Source: Mollicutes bacterium Phil14 (GTDB lineage: Bacteria; Bacillota_I; Bacilli_A; ML615J-28; CAG-698). From it: DNA of 64,000 nucleotides. Of this stretch, positions 32,904 to 41,303 are shown in pieces (position 1 is the first letter of the stretch; every line of letters begins with the position of its first letter). Position numbers and translations under genes: made by a program. Location of the stretch: positions 1 through 64,000 of the forward strand of contig MSHB01000002.1 in assembly GCA_001940985.1 (NCBI GenBank), written 5' to 3'. The notes below the pieces were generated by a model. It was given only the letters and a program-made list of their open reading frames with translations. It made no database searches and had not been told where the DNA came from.

Positions 32904-34826
32904 ATGAAAAAAACATGTTATGTAACAACACCAATTTATTATGCAAGTGGTAATGTTCATATTGGCAATTCCTATTCGACAATCGTTTGTGATTGTTTTG
33001 CTAGATACAATAGATTAAAAGGAAATGACACATTTTTCTTGACAGGAATGGATGAACATGGACTAAAGATTGAAGAGACTGCCAAAAAACAAGGCTTAAC
33101 TCCTCAACAATTAGTTGACAAAGTTGCAGAGTCAACTAAAGAATTATGGAAGAAGTTGAATATTACTAATGATGATTTTATTAGAACTAGTGAAGAAAGA
33201 CATGTAAAAGTTGTACAACAAATCTTCGAAAAGCTTTTAGCTAATGGTGATATATATTTAGGAAAATATGAAGGCGATTATTGTGTTTCTTGCGAGGCGT
33301 ATTTTACAAAAACACAACTTGGCGAAGGTGATACTTGCCCTGATTGTGGAAAGCCTACTAGAAAGATTCAAGAGGAAAGTTATTTCCTTAACCTAAAAAA
33401 ATATAGTGATAGATTACTAGACTTTATCGAAAAAAATCCTAACTTTATTCAACCAGAATCTAGAAGAAATGAAGTTGTATCTTTTATAAAACAAGGCTTA
33501 GAAGATTTATGCGTTAGTAGGACATCATTCAAATGGGGTATACCGGTATTAAGTAATCCGAAACATGTAATATATGTTTGGATTGATGCTTTAAGCAATT
33601 ATATAACTGCTTTAGGCTATGGCAGCGAAAATGATGAATTATATAAGAAGTTTTGGTTAAATGGTGATGAAGTTGTTCACGTTGTTGGAAAAGATATTTT
33701 GAGATTTCATGCAATATATTGGCCAATAATGTTAATGGCGCTTGATATCCCTATTAAATATAAATTATACGTTCATGGATGGTTCTTAATGAAAGAAGGA
33801 AAGATGAGCAAATCTACTGGTAATATTGTTTACCCAATGGATGTTGTAAATCGTTATGGACTAGATGCCTTGAGATATTATTTGATTAGAGAAATGCCTT
33901 TAGGTAATGATAGTATATTCTCATACGAGCGTTTTATTGATAAGTATAATACAGATTTAGCTAATGACTTAGGAAACCTTATTAGTAGAACTGTTGCAAT
34001 GATAAATAAATATTTTGGTGGACAAGTTGTAAAACCAAATAAAAATTATTTCTCATATGATTCACAACTAGAAGAAACTTTAGAATTAACTATTAATAAA
34101 TATAATGATTACTTTTCTAATTTTAGATTCCAAAATGGTATAAACGAAATTTGGAATTTGATTAGTAGAACAAACAAATATATTGATGAAACTGCTCCTT
34201 GGGTTTTAGCGAAAGATGAAAGTCAAAAGGAAAGTTTAAATTGTGTAATGTATCATTTGTTTGAAAGCATAAGAAATATCAATATAATGATATCTCCAAT
34301 TATGCCAGATGCATCAGAAAAGATCTCTGAATATTTAGGAACAAATCTAACTAAATTTGAAGACCTTGGATATGGAAAAACTGTTGCTAGTAAAGTTATA
34401 GAAAAAGCTGATGTTTTGTTTAAGAGACTTGATGCTATAAAAGAATTGGAATATCAAAAAGAAGAAGCTTTGAAAAAAATGGTTAAACCAAATGATTTTA
34501 AAGATGAAATAACAATTGATGATTTTCAAAAAGTAGATTTGAGAGTTGGAGAAGTTATAAGTGCTGAGAAAATGGAAAAATCAGATAAACTATTAATATT
34601 AAAAGTGAATGTTTCTGGAGAAATTAGACAAATTGTTTCTGGAATTGCTGATTTTTATTCTCCAGAAGAAATGGTTGGAAAAAAAGTAGTAGTTGTAGCA
34701 AACTTGAAACCAATTAAACTTAGAGGATATGATTCTCAAGGAATGATTTTAGCCGCTTCAAGTTCAAAAAAATCATTAGAAGTTTTAGAAGTTGAAAAAG
34801 AAAACTCTAATGCTAAAGTAGGATAA
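32904..34826 (+). CDS. metG: Methionyl-tRNA synthetase with C-terminal tRNA-binding domain
   Basis: A 640-aa class I synthetase that charges tRNA-Met. The HIGH motif is GNVHIGNSYS (residues about 13-22) and the KMSKS loop is EGKMSKSTGN (about 297-306). A single zinc knuckle, CVSCEAYF and CPDCGKP, lies near 125-147. The last 110 residues form an EMAP/Trbp111-like OB domain (FQKVDLRVGEVISAEKMEKSDKLL, then IVSGIADFYSPEEMVGKKV). It lies between pfkA and yitT with short gaps. Confidence 0.96.
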   Translation: MKKTCYVTTPIYYASGNVHIGNSYSTIVCDCFARYNRLKGNDTFFLTGMDEHGLKIEETAKKQGLTPQQLVDKVAESTKELWKKLNITNDDFIRTSEERHVKVVQQIFEKLLANGDIYLGKYEGDYCVSCEAYFTKTQLGEGDTCPDCGKPTRKIQEESYFLNLKKYSDRLLDFIEKNPNFIQPESRRNEVVSFIKQGLEDLCVSRTSFKWGIPVLSNPKHVIYVWIDALSNYITALGYGSENDELYKKFWLNGDEVVHVVGKDILRFHAIYWPIMLMALDIPIKYKLYVHGWFLMKEGKMSKSTGNIVYPMDVVNRYGLDALRYYLIREMPLGNDSIFSYERFIDKYNTDLANDLGNLISRTVAMINKYFGGQVVKPNKNYFSYDSQLEETLELTINKYNDYFSNFRFQNGINEIWNLISRTNKYIDETAPWVLAKDESQKESLNCVMYHLFESIRNINIMISPIMPDASEKISEYLGTNLTKFEDLGYGKTVASKVIEKADVLFKRLDAIKELEYQKEEALKKMVKPNDFKDEITIDDFQKVDLRVGEVISAEKMEKSDKLLILKVNVSGEIRQIVSGIADFYSPEEMVGKKVVVVANLKPIKLRGYDSQGMILAASSSKKSLEVLEVEKENSNAKVG

Positions 34827-34829
34827 AAA

Positions 34830-35714
34830 ATGAAAAATAGAATAGTTAAAGCAGCTATAGGAATGTGTCTTGGAACAACGATTTATTGTTTCGGCGTTGT
34901 ATTTATTCTTAGATTAGGTAGCTTTTACGCTAGTGGCGTAACTGGTATTTCGCAATTGCTAGCGGAAATTATAAATAGTCTATTTGAAGTTGATTTATCA
35001 TATTTGATGAGTGCTTTTATTGGTTTAATTAATATACCATTATTTTTAATAGGTTGGAAAGGCGTCAGTAAAAAATTTGCAGTTTTAAGTTTATCTTCTG
35101 TAATACTACAAGTTTTACTTAATACTTTATTTCAATATATTTATAATAAATTTGGTTCTCCATTTGATATTTTGAAAGAAAATCGTTTGTTGCTTGCAAT
35201 TTTAGGCGGTTTATTAAATGGAGTAGGAATGGGTATCGCATTAAGATGCGGTAGTTCTACTGGAGGTATGGATATTGTTAGCCAGTATTTATCTTTCAAG
35301 AAAAAGACTCCATTTACAAAAATTACATTTACAATTAATTTTACAATAATTTTTGTTAGTGGTATTTTCAATGGTATTGAGACCGCTGCTTATACAATCG
35401 TCAATCTAATTATTTGCATTTTATTATTAGATAAAATTCATACTATTTATAAATTTATGAAAATATCTATAATAACAGAAGAAAAAGGTAGAATGCGTGA
35501 AGAATTTATTAAACGATTTAATCATGGTATTACAATTTACCCAGTAATTGGTGGATATTCTAATACACCAAAATATGTTTTAGAATCTATTGTTTCATCA
35601 TATGAATTAGGTGATTATAGAGAAATTGCTAAAAAGGTTGATCCTAAATGTTTTATATCATATTCTGATATTAAAGGTATAGATGGCAATTTTAATCAAA
35701 ATACAATTACCTGA
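34830..35714 (+). CDS. YitT family membrane protein
   Basis: A 294-aa protein with five or six membrane helices in the first 200 residues (for example GTTIYCFGVVFILRLGSFYASGVTGIS and LAILGGLLNGVGMGIALRCGSSTGGMDIVS) and a C-terminal DUF2179 domain (ITEEKGRMREEFIKRFNHGITIYPVIGGYS). It starts four bases after metG. The family is common in Bacilli; the transported or sensed compound is not known. Confidence 0.85.
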   Translation: MKNRIVKAAIGMCLGTTIYCFGVVFILRLGSFYASGVTGISQLLAEIINSLFEVDLSYLMSAFIGLINIPLFLIGWKGVSKKFAVLSLSSVILQVLLNTLFQYIYNKFGSPFDILKENRLLLAILGGLLNGVGMGIALRCGSSTGGMDIVSQYLSFKKKTPFTKITFTINFTIIFVSGIFNGIETAAYTIVNLIICILLLDKIHTIYKFMKISIITEEKGRMREEFIKRFNHGITIYPVIGGYSNTPKYVLESIVSSYELGDYREIAKKVDPKCFISYSDIKGIDGNFNQNTIT

Positions 35715-35732
35715 AAATAAAAAATAAAATAA

Positions 35733-35761
35733 TTGACAAAATCAGCAAAATATAATATAAT
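35733..35761 (+). promoter_or_regulatory. Promoter of rplM-rpsI
   Basis: TTGACA (35733-35738) and TATAAT (35756-35761) with a 17-base spacer, a consensus sigma-A promoter. Confidence 0.85.
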
Positions 35762-35765
35762 ATAT

Positions 35766-35868
35766 GAGGTACATTTTTATTGATCCCACAATAAAATTAA
35801 TAGCCCTGCTGAATCAAATATCCCACGTATTTGATGAATTATTTTAATAAAAATAACAGGAGAGAAAA
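35766..35868 (+). promoter_or_regulatory. rplM (L13) leader with two hairpins
   Basis: Two hairpins lie between promoter and rplM. TTTTATTG/CAATAAAA (about 35777-35798) encloses ATCCCA. ATCAAATA/TATTTGAT (about 35814-35836) encloses TCCCACG. Both loops share TCCCA. Position and form agree with an autoregulatory L13 leader; a family match was not tested. Confidence 0.6.
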
Positions 35869-35869
35869 A

Positions 35870-36307
35870 ATGAATAAGACTTATATGGCTAATGCTCAAA
35901 CAGTTGAACGTAAATGGTTCGTTGTTGATGCTACTGATTTAGTTTTAGGTCGTTTATCTACTGAAGTTGCAACACTTTTAAAAGGTAAACACAAACCTAC
36001 TTACACACCACATGTTGATTGCGGTGATTACGTTATTATCGTTAATGCAGATAAAGTTGCTTTAACTGGTAATAAGTTAGATGACAAATTATATTATCGT
36101 CATTCTGGATATCCTGGTGGATTAAAGAGCAGAACTGCAAAGAGAATGTTAGAATTACAACCTCAAAAAGTTCTTGAAAAATCTATCAGAGGTATGTTAC
36201 CTAAAAATCGTTTAGGTGAAGATATGTATAGAAAACTTTATGTTTATGCTGGTAGTGAACATCCACATCAAGCTCAAAAACCTGAAGTTTATACATTAAG
36301 AGGCTAG
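35870..36307 (+). CDS. rplM: 50S ribosomal protein L13
   Basis: A 145-aa L13, an early-assembly protein of the large subunit. Seen are [38 protein letters not shown] and [15 protein letters not shown], all conserved. CAGGAGAG precedes the ATG at 35870; the ATG at 35831 would lie in the leader hairpin. It is followed 12 bases later by rpsI. Confidence 0.97.
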   Translation: MNKTYMANAQTVERKWFVVDATDLVLGRLSTEVATLLKGKHKPTYTPHVDCGDYVIIVNADKVALTGNKLDDKLYYRHSGYPGGLKSRTAKRMLELQPQKVLEKSIRGMLPKNRLGEDMYRKLYVYAGSEHPHQAQKPEVYTLRG

Positions 36308-36319
36308 GAGGAATAGAAT

Positions 36320-36712
36320 ATGGCACAAGTACAATATTATGGTACAGGTAGACGTAAAAGCTCTGTTGCAAGAGTACGTTTAATTCCTGGTAGTGGAAAA
36401 ATTACTATCAATGATCGTGAATTTGCTGATTATATTCCATCAGCTGCAGTTCGTCTAGACGTTTTACAACCACTTAATTTAACAAATACTGGTACTAGTT
36501 ATGATGTATTAGTTAATGTTGATGGTGGCGGAATCGTAGGTCAAGCTGGGGCAATTCGTCATGGTATTAGTAGAGCATTATTAGAAGTAAATAATGATTT
36601 CCGTCCAGTATTGAAAAAAGCTGGTATGTTAACTCGTGATCCACGTGCCAAAGAACGTAAGAAATACGGTCTTAAAGGTGCAAGACGTTCACCACAATTT
36701 TCAAAACGTTAG
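36320..36712 (+). CDS. rpsI: 30S ribosomal protein S9
   Basis: A 130-aa S9 with [16 protein letters not shown] at the start, [19 protein letters not shown] and the universal C-terminus [10 protein letters not shown] that reaches the P-site tRNA. GGAGGAAT precedes the ATG. A perfect terminator ends the L13-S9 operon. Confidence 0.98.
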   Translation: MAQVQYYGTGRRKSSVARVRLIPGSGKITINDREFADYIPSAAVRLDVLQPLNLTNTGTSYDVLVNVDGGGIVGQAGAIRHGISRALLEVNNDFRPVLKKAGMLTRDPRAKERKKYGLKGARRSPQFSKR

Positions 36713-36722
36713 TATATGTTTT

Positions 36723-36749
36723 ATGCAGGTTTTATACCTGCATTTTTTA
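36723..36749 (+). terminator. Intrinsic terminator
   Basis: ATGCAGGT and ACCTGCAT perfect stem, loop TTTAT, then six T. Confidence 0.9.
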
Positions 36750-36885
36750 TTGTTATAGATTTTTAGTTATCTTACTTAAAATATTAACAATTTAAAATTT
36801 GAAAAAAACGCAAATAACTTTACAATTTATGATAATATGTATATAATAGTATTGTGTAGAAAATAGTTTGAGTGGAGTAAAAAAA

Positions 36886-38238
36886 ATGATTAAATTATAC
36901 AATTCATTAACAAATAAAATTGAAGAATTTAAAAGTATAAAAGATAAAGAAGTTATGATGTATGTCTGCGGCCCTACTGTATACAGCAACATTCATATTG
37001 GAAATTCTCGTCCAGTAATTTTCTTTGATACTGTAGCAAGATTTTTTAAATATGTGGGCTATAATGTCACATATGTTTCTAACTTTACTGATATAGATGA
37101 CAAAATTATTAAAAGAGCGAGAGAAGAAGGCGTAACTGAAAAAGAAATTAGTGAGAAATATATTTCAGAAATAAAAAAGACTTACGAACGATTAAATTGC
37201 CTTCCACATGATGCTAATCCTAAAGTTACAGAAACAATGGATGATATTATATCATTTATCGAAATGCTGATAGAAAAAGGTGGAGCCTATGTTGTTGATG
37301 GCGATGTCTATTTTGATGTTTCTAAAATAAATGAATATGGAGTTTTAAGTGGTCAAACTGTTGAAAACTTAATAAAAGGTGCTAGGATAGAACAAAACGA
37401 AAAGAAAAAAAATCCAATAGATTTTACTCTTTGGAAAGCAACTGATGAAGGTGTAAAATGGAAATCACCTTGGAGCGAAGGAAGACCTGGTTGGCATACC
37501 GAATGTGTCGTTATGATTAATAAAATATTTAAAGGTCCTATAGATATTCATGGTGGTGGTCTTGATTTGAAATTCCCTCATCATGACAATGAAATTGCTC
37601 AATCTATTTGTGCTTTTAATAATAAAATAGCTAATTATTGGATGCACAATGGTAGAATAGATCTTGGTGGAGTTAAAATGAGTAAATCATTAGGTAACGT
37701 TTTATGGGCGAATGATTTACTTGATAAAGTCCCTTATCAAGTTTATAGATTGCTAATTTTAAATGTGCCATATCGTCAACCATTAAATTATAAAGAAGAA
37801 TTGTTACAACAAGCTACAAATGATTATGAGAAAATTAAACGTTCATATATTAGCTTATATCGCGATTTAGAAATGAATGATTTTACATTTGATAAAGTTG
37901 AAATCACAGATGAAAATTTACAAAATGAAAAAGAAACTTTTGTTGAAGCGATGTCAAATGATTTCAATACTGCCAATGCTATAACTAGTATATTTAAAAT
38001 GTCAAAGATTATTAATAATTTGATTAGAGACAAAAATGCAAGTGGTGAGATTAAAAAACAAGCAATGCAACTTTATAAAGAAATGCTTTGGGTTTTAGGC
38101 ATTGAAGTAGATATTACGCCGCTTACTCCAGAGGAGAAAAATATAGTTTGCAAATGGTATAAGGCTAGAAATAATAAGGACTTTACATTAGCTGATGAAC
38201 TAAGAAAAGAGATTAATGAAAGAAAAATTGTATTATAA
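36886..38238 (+). CDS. cysS: Cysteinyl-tRNA synthetase
   Basis: A 450-aa class I synthetase. The zinc site starts with CGPTVYSNIHIGNSRP, which includes HIGH; further zinc ligands are in HTECVVM and HHDNEIAQ. The KMSKS loop is GGVKMSKSLGN. GGAG precedes the ATG at 36886. cysE and gltX, which often precede it, are absent. Its stop shares a base with the start of mrnC (TAATG). Confidence 0.97.
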   Translation: MIKLYNSLTNKIEEFKSIKDKEVMMYVCGPTVYSNIHIGNSRPVIFFDTVARFFKYVGYNVTYVSNFTDIDDKIIKRAREEGVTEKEISEKYISEIKKTYERLNCLPHDANPKVTETMDDIISFIEMLIEKGGAYVVDGDVYFDVSKINEYGVLSGQTVENLIKGARIEQNEKKKNPIDFTLWKATDEGVKWKSPWSEGRPGWHTECVVMINKIFKGPIDIHGGGLDLKFPHHDNEIAQSICAFNNKIANYWMHNGRIDLGGVKMSKSLGNVLWANDLLDKVPYQVYRLLILNVPYRQPLNYKEELLQQATNDYEKIKRSYISLYRDLEMNDFTFDKVEITDENLQNEKETFVEAMSNDFNTANAITSIFKMSKIINNLIRDKNASGEIKKQAMQLYKEMLWVLGIEVDITPLTPEEKNIVCKWYKARNNKDFTLADELRKEINERKIVL

Positions 38239-38627
38239 TGAAAACTATGTTATATAATGGTGCTAATCTTGCCTTTATTGGAGATGCATATTATGAGCTT
38301 GTCATTAGAGAATATTGTTTATTGAAGGGCATAACTAATCAAAAGAAATTGCATACTATGTGTGTGAAATATGTTAGCGCTAAAGCTCATGCTAAAATTG
38401 TTCATGAGATGTTAGAAAAAGATTTCTTAATGGAAGATGAAATGGTTATTTATAAAAGAGGAAGAAATCATGATTTTCATTCAACTAGAAAAAATTTGAA
38501 TATGGATGAATATTGTGCGAGTTCTGGATTTGAAGCGGTTATAGGCTTTCATTATTTAGAAAAAAAATTTCAAAGACTTAAAGAAATTATTGATTTTTCC
38601 ATTGAAACTATTGAAAGGCAGGAATAA
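38238..38627 (+). CDS. mrnC: Mini-ribonuclease III
   Basis: A 129-aa RNase III-like enzyme without a dsRNA-binding domain that matures 23S rRNA in Bacilli. ANLAFIGDAYYELVIREY contains the catalytic acidic cluster, and SSGFEAVIGFHYL the second conserved segment. It overlaps cysS by one base and precedes rlmB by two, the Bacillus order. Confidence 0.93.
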   Translation: MKTMLYNGANLAFIGDAYYELVIREYCLLKGITNQKKLHTMCVKYVSAKAHAKIVHEMLEKDFLMEDEMVIYKRGRNHDFHSTRKNLNMDEYCASSGFEAVIGFHYLEKKFQRLKEIIDFSIETIERQE

Positions 38628-38629
38628 TT

Positions 38630-39343
38630 ATGAGTAGAATGGTTTGTGGTAAAAATGCTGTTAAAGAAATACTTAATACAAATCCAAGTAGTATTGAAAA
38701 AATTCTTTTGCAAACTGAAATTAATGATATATTATCACTGATTAAAAAAAATGATGTTAAATTCGAAATTGTTGGAAAAAATAAATTAAACACAATTACT
38801 AGTGAAAATCATCAAGGTGTTGTGGCATATGCCACAGATTATAAATATTACAGCTTGAATGATATTATTTCTAAAGAAAACAAATCTTTGATTATTGTTT
38901 TGGATGGACTGAAGGATCCTCATAATTTGGGTGCTATTTTGAGAACGTGTGAAGCAACAAAAGTAGATGGAGTGATAATTCCAAAAAATCGTAGTGTTCG
39001 TTTGAATGAAACTGTATCAAAGGTTTCTACTGGAGCAATTGAATTAGTTAAAGTTGTAGAAGTTGTAAATCTTTCACAAACCTTAGAAAAGCTAAAGGAT
39101 TATGGTTATTGGGTTGTTGGTGCTGAACATGAAGAAACTAGCCAAAATTATTGGGATATGAAGTATGATATGCCTACTGTTTTGGTGATCGGTTCTGAAG
39201 GTGAAGGGATTTCTCGTATTGTTAAGGAAAAATGCGATTTCCTTGTTGACATTCCAATGAATGGAAAAATTAATTCTTTGAATGCATCTGTTAGTACAGC
39301 AATAATAATTTACGAGATTAGAAGACAACAAAGATTTTTATAA
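38630..39343 (+). CDS. rlmB: SpoU/TrmH-family 23S rRNA 2'-O-methyltransferase
   Basis: A 237-aa SPOUT enzyme with an N-terminal L30e-like substrate domain (1-75). Catalytic-domain motifs are LDGLKDPHNLGAILRTCEA, TVLVIGSEGEGIS and IPMNGKINSLNASVSTAI. It methylates a guanosine in 23S rRNA. The place between mrnC and sigH supports rlmB (yacO). Confidence 0.92.
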   Translation: MSRMVCGKNAVKEILNTNPSSIEKILLQTEINDILSLIKKNDVKFEIVGKNKLNTITSENHQGVVAYATDYKYYSLNDIISKENKSLIIVLDGLKDPHNLGAILRTCEATKVDGVIIPKNRSVRLNETVSKVSTGAIELVKVVEVVNLSQTLEKLKDYGYWVVGAEHEETSQNYWDMKYDMPTVLVIGSEGEGISRIVKEKCDFLVDIPMNGKINSLNASVSTAIIIYEIRRQQRFL

Positions 39344-39361
39344 AAAAGGAGATTTGATTAA

Positions 39362-39895
39362 ATGCATTATCATTATAATGATAATGAATTGCTATATTTA
39401 ATCAATGAAGGAAATGATTCTGCTTTAAAAATAATGTATATGAAATATACACCTTTGATTAAAAAGCGTATATTTGATTTCAAAATTGATAGAATGAGAT
39501 ATGATGATTTTTTTCAAGAAGGCTTGATGATGCTTGATAAAGCTATCAAAACTTTTAATCCTATATATAGTAAAAGTTTTAATAAGTATTTTGATTTGAT
39601 TTTGCAAAGAAAATACGTTAGATTAGTTCAAAATTACTACGCATATGTTAATAGCATTACGCTTGTTGAAAATGCTGATGATTTATCGCTGCAAGAAGAA
39701 AAAAGAGAAGTGCTTTCACTAGATGAGTTTGATTGTGCTAACCTTAGTAAATTTGAATATGAAGTTTTGATTAATGCTTTTGAAAAAAATATGCCCGCAA
39801 GAGATATATGTCTTGTCATGGGGTGCGATGTTAGAAAAGTTTACAATGCCATTTCTAGAGGAAAGAAAAAAATTAAATCTATTGTAAAAAAATGA
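39362..39895 (+). CDS. sigH: Sigma-H-like RNA polymerase sigma factor
   Basis: A 177-aa sigma-70 protein. Region 2 is YDDFFQEGLMMLDKAIKTFNP with SFNKYFDLILQRKYVRLVQ; region 4 is LSKFEYEVLINAFEKNMPARDICLVMGCDVRKVYNAISRGKKKI. It lies between rlmB and rpmG, where Bacillus has sigH, the early sporulation and competence sigma factor. It is shorter than the Bacillus protein (218 aa). AAGGAG precedes the ATG. Confidence 0.82.
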   Translation: MHYHYNDNELLYLINEGNDSALKIMYMKYTPLIKKRIFDFKIDRMRYDDFFQEGLMMLDKAIKTFNPIYSKSFNKYFDLILQRKYVRLVQNYYAYVNSITLVENADDLSLQEEKREVLSLDEFDCANLSKFEYEVLINAFEKNMPARDICLVMGCDVRKVYNAISRGKKKIKSIVKK

Positions 39896-39907
39896 AATTA
39901 AGATATA

Positions 39908-39950
39908 GGTTCTAGGTAAAATGTTAAAAAGCCAAGAACCGTTTTCTTTT
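39908..39950 (+). terminator. Intrinsic terminator
   Basis: GGTTCTAGG and CCAAGAACC pair (one A-A mismatch) with a 15-base loop, followed by GTTTTCTTTT. Confidence 0.65.
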
Positions 39951-40028
39951 GAAAGACATAGATTTTTTTAAAAATAGTTATTTTTTAAAATAAAAGCAAA
40001 TAATAATTGTGAAAAAAGTAAAAGCATC

Positions 40029-40057
40029 TTGACAAAAAAGAAAAAATTTGATAAAAT
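40029..40057 (+). promoter_or_regulatory. Promoter of rpmG-secE-nusG
   Basis: TTGACA (40029-40034) and TAAAAT (40052-40057), spacer 17. It lies inside the longer reading of rpmG from 40029 and so supports the start at 40083. Confidence 0.8.
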
Positions 40058-40082
40058 AATTTGTAAGTTTAATAGGTGGATT

Positions 40083-40232
40083 ATGAGAGAAAAAGTCATA
40101 TTAATATGTGAAGAATGTTTATCAAGAAACTATACTGTTGATAAAAACAAACTTTCTAATCCCAATAGAATGGTAATTAAAAAGTTTTGTAAAAAATGTA
40201 ATAAGCATACTGTTCATAAGGAAACAAAATAG
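40083..40232 (+). CDS. rpmG: 50S ribosomal protein L33, zinc-binding form
   Basis: A 49-aa L33 with two CxxC pairs (ICEEC and CKKC), so the zinc-containing version. The end [20 protein letters not shown] is typical. AGGTGG precedes the ATG at 40083. It opens the rpmG-secE-nusG operon. Confidence 0.95.
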   Translation: MREKVILICEECLSRNYTVDKNKLSNPNRMVIKKFCKKCNKHTVHKETK

Positions 40233-40243
40233 GAGGAAGAACA

Positions 40244-40690
40244 ATGGCTGAAAAAAACGAAAATTTGAAAAAAGAAAATAAGATTCTTACAATTTTTACT
40301 AAAGAATATAAATATGAAGGAATTATTTTACTATTTCTATCATTAATAGCTTTAGTGTTAGGAACACTTGTATTAATGGGAATTAGTTCTGAAGGTAATA
40401 GCGGATTAGTAATAAATGAAAATGTATTCTTAATTGGTGATTATCCATCTGCATTTGCTTGGATTTTAATCGTTTTAGGAGCTGTTTCATTGATTTTGGC
40501 TGTATGGCCTTTCTACAAACCTTCAATTGCTGAGGCTAAAAGAATTAGTTGGTCTACTAAAGGACAATTATTAAAGAATACTGCAATTGTTTTTGCCTTT
40601 ATATTATCAATGTCAATTTTCTTTATCTTATCAGATTGGATCTTTGGATACGTTGTTAAATTGTTTGAATTGATCGGTAGCAAACTATAA
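40244..40690 (+). CDS. secE: Preprotein translocase subunit SecE, extended
   Basis: A 148-aa SecE. The conserved core is at the C-terminus: EAKRISWSTKGQLLKNTAIVFAFIL, then the membrane helix MSIFFILSDWIFGYVVKLF. The N-terminus carries two extra membrane helices (IILLFLSLIALVLGTLVLM and FAWILIVLGAVSLILAV). Most Bacillota have a 60-aa, one-helix SecE; three helices recall the E. coli form. The gap to rpmG is 11 bases and nusG follows 14 bases later. Confidence 0.88.
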   Translation: MAEKNENLKKENKILTIFTKEYKYEGIILLFLSLIALVLGTLVLMGISSEGNSGLVINENVFLIGDYPSAFAWILIVLGAVSLILAVWPFYKPSIAEAKRISWSTKGQLLKNTAIVFAFILSMSIFFILSDWIFGYVVKLFELIGSKL

Positions 40691-40704
40691 TTGGTGTTTC
40701 AAAA

Positions 40705-41241
40705 ATGAACGAAAGAGCATGGTATGTTGTTCAAACTTATTCTGGATTAGAAAGTGCAGCTAAAAGAAATATTGAAAGACGTATCGAGTCAATGGATATG
40801 AAAGATTGCATTTTCAATGTTTTAGTTCCTGAACAAACAGTATTAGAAAAAAAGAAAAATGGTGAAACAAAAGAAGTAATTGTTAAACCTTACCCTGGAT
40901 ATGTTTTTATAGATATGATAGTAACTGATGATTCTTGGTTCATGGTGCGTAACACTCCAATGGTTACTGGCTTCTTAGGCTCAAGTGGTGGAGGTGCAAA
41001 ACCTGTTCCACTATCAGATGAAGAAATGCAACCAATTTTAAAAATGTGTGGTATTATAACTGAAAAATTGTTTGCTGGAGCTGTTGGTGATAAAGTCAAA
41101 ATTACTAATGGAACGTTTACAGGACAAGAGGGAGTTATTGATGCTATAGATGCACAAAGAGGTGTTGTGAAAGTGTTGATTTACGCTTTTGGTAGAGCTA
41201 CACCAGCTGAGCTTCTTTTTAATGAAGTAACTTTGATATGA
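40705..41241 (+). CDS. nusG: Transcription termination/antitermination factor NusG
   Basis: A 178-aa NusG. The NGN domain (1-115) starts with RAWYVVQTYSGLESAAKRNIERR, with YPGYVFIDM; the KOW domain (125-178) has GDKVKITNGTFTGQEGVID. It binds RNA polymerase and controls pausing and elongation. A hairpin terminator follows nine bases after the stop. Confidence 0.97.
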   Translation: MNERAWYVVQTYSGLESAAKRNIERRIESMDMKDCIFNVLVPEQTVLEKKKNGETKEVIVKPYPGYVFIDMIVTDDSWFMVRNTPMVTGFLGSSGGGAKPVPLSDEEMQPILKMCGIITEKLFAGAVGDKVKITNGTFTGQEGVIDAIDAQRGVVKVLIYAFGRATPAELLFNEVTLI

Positions 41242-41249
41242 AATTAATC

Positions 41250-41273
41250 GTCTCCAGGAAATGGAGACTTTTA
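41250..41273 (+). terminator. Intrinsic terminator
   Basis: GTCTCC and GGAGAC stem with a seven-base loop, then TTTTATATTATTTTT. It separates nusG from the inserted gene. Confidence 0.75.
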
Positions 41274-41303
41274 TATTATTTTTACAAAAATGGAGGAAAA
41301 AAT

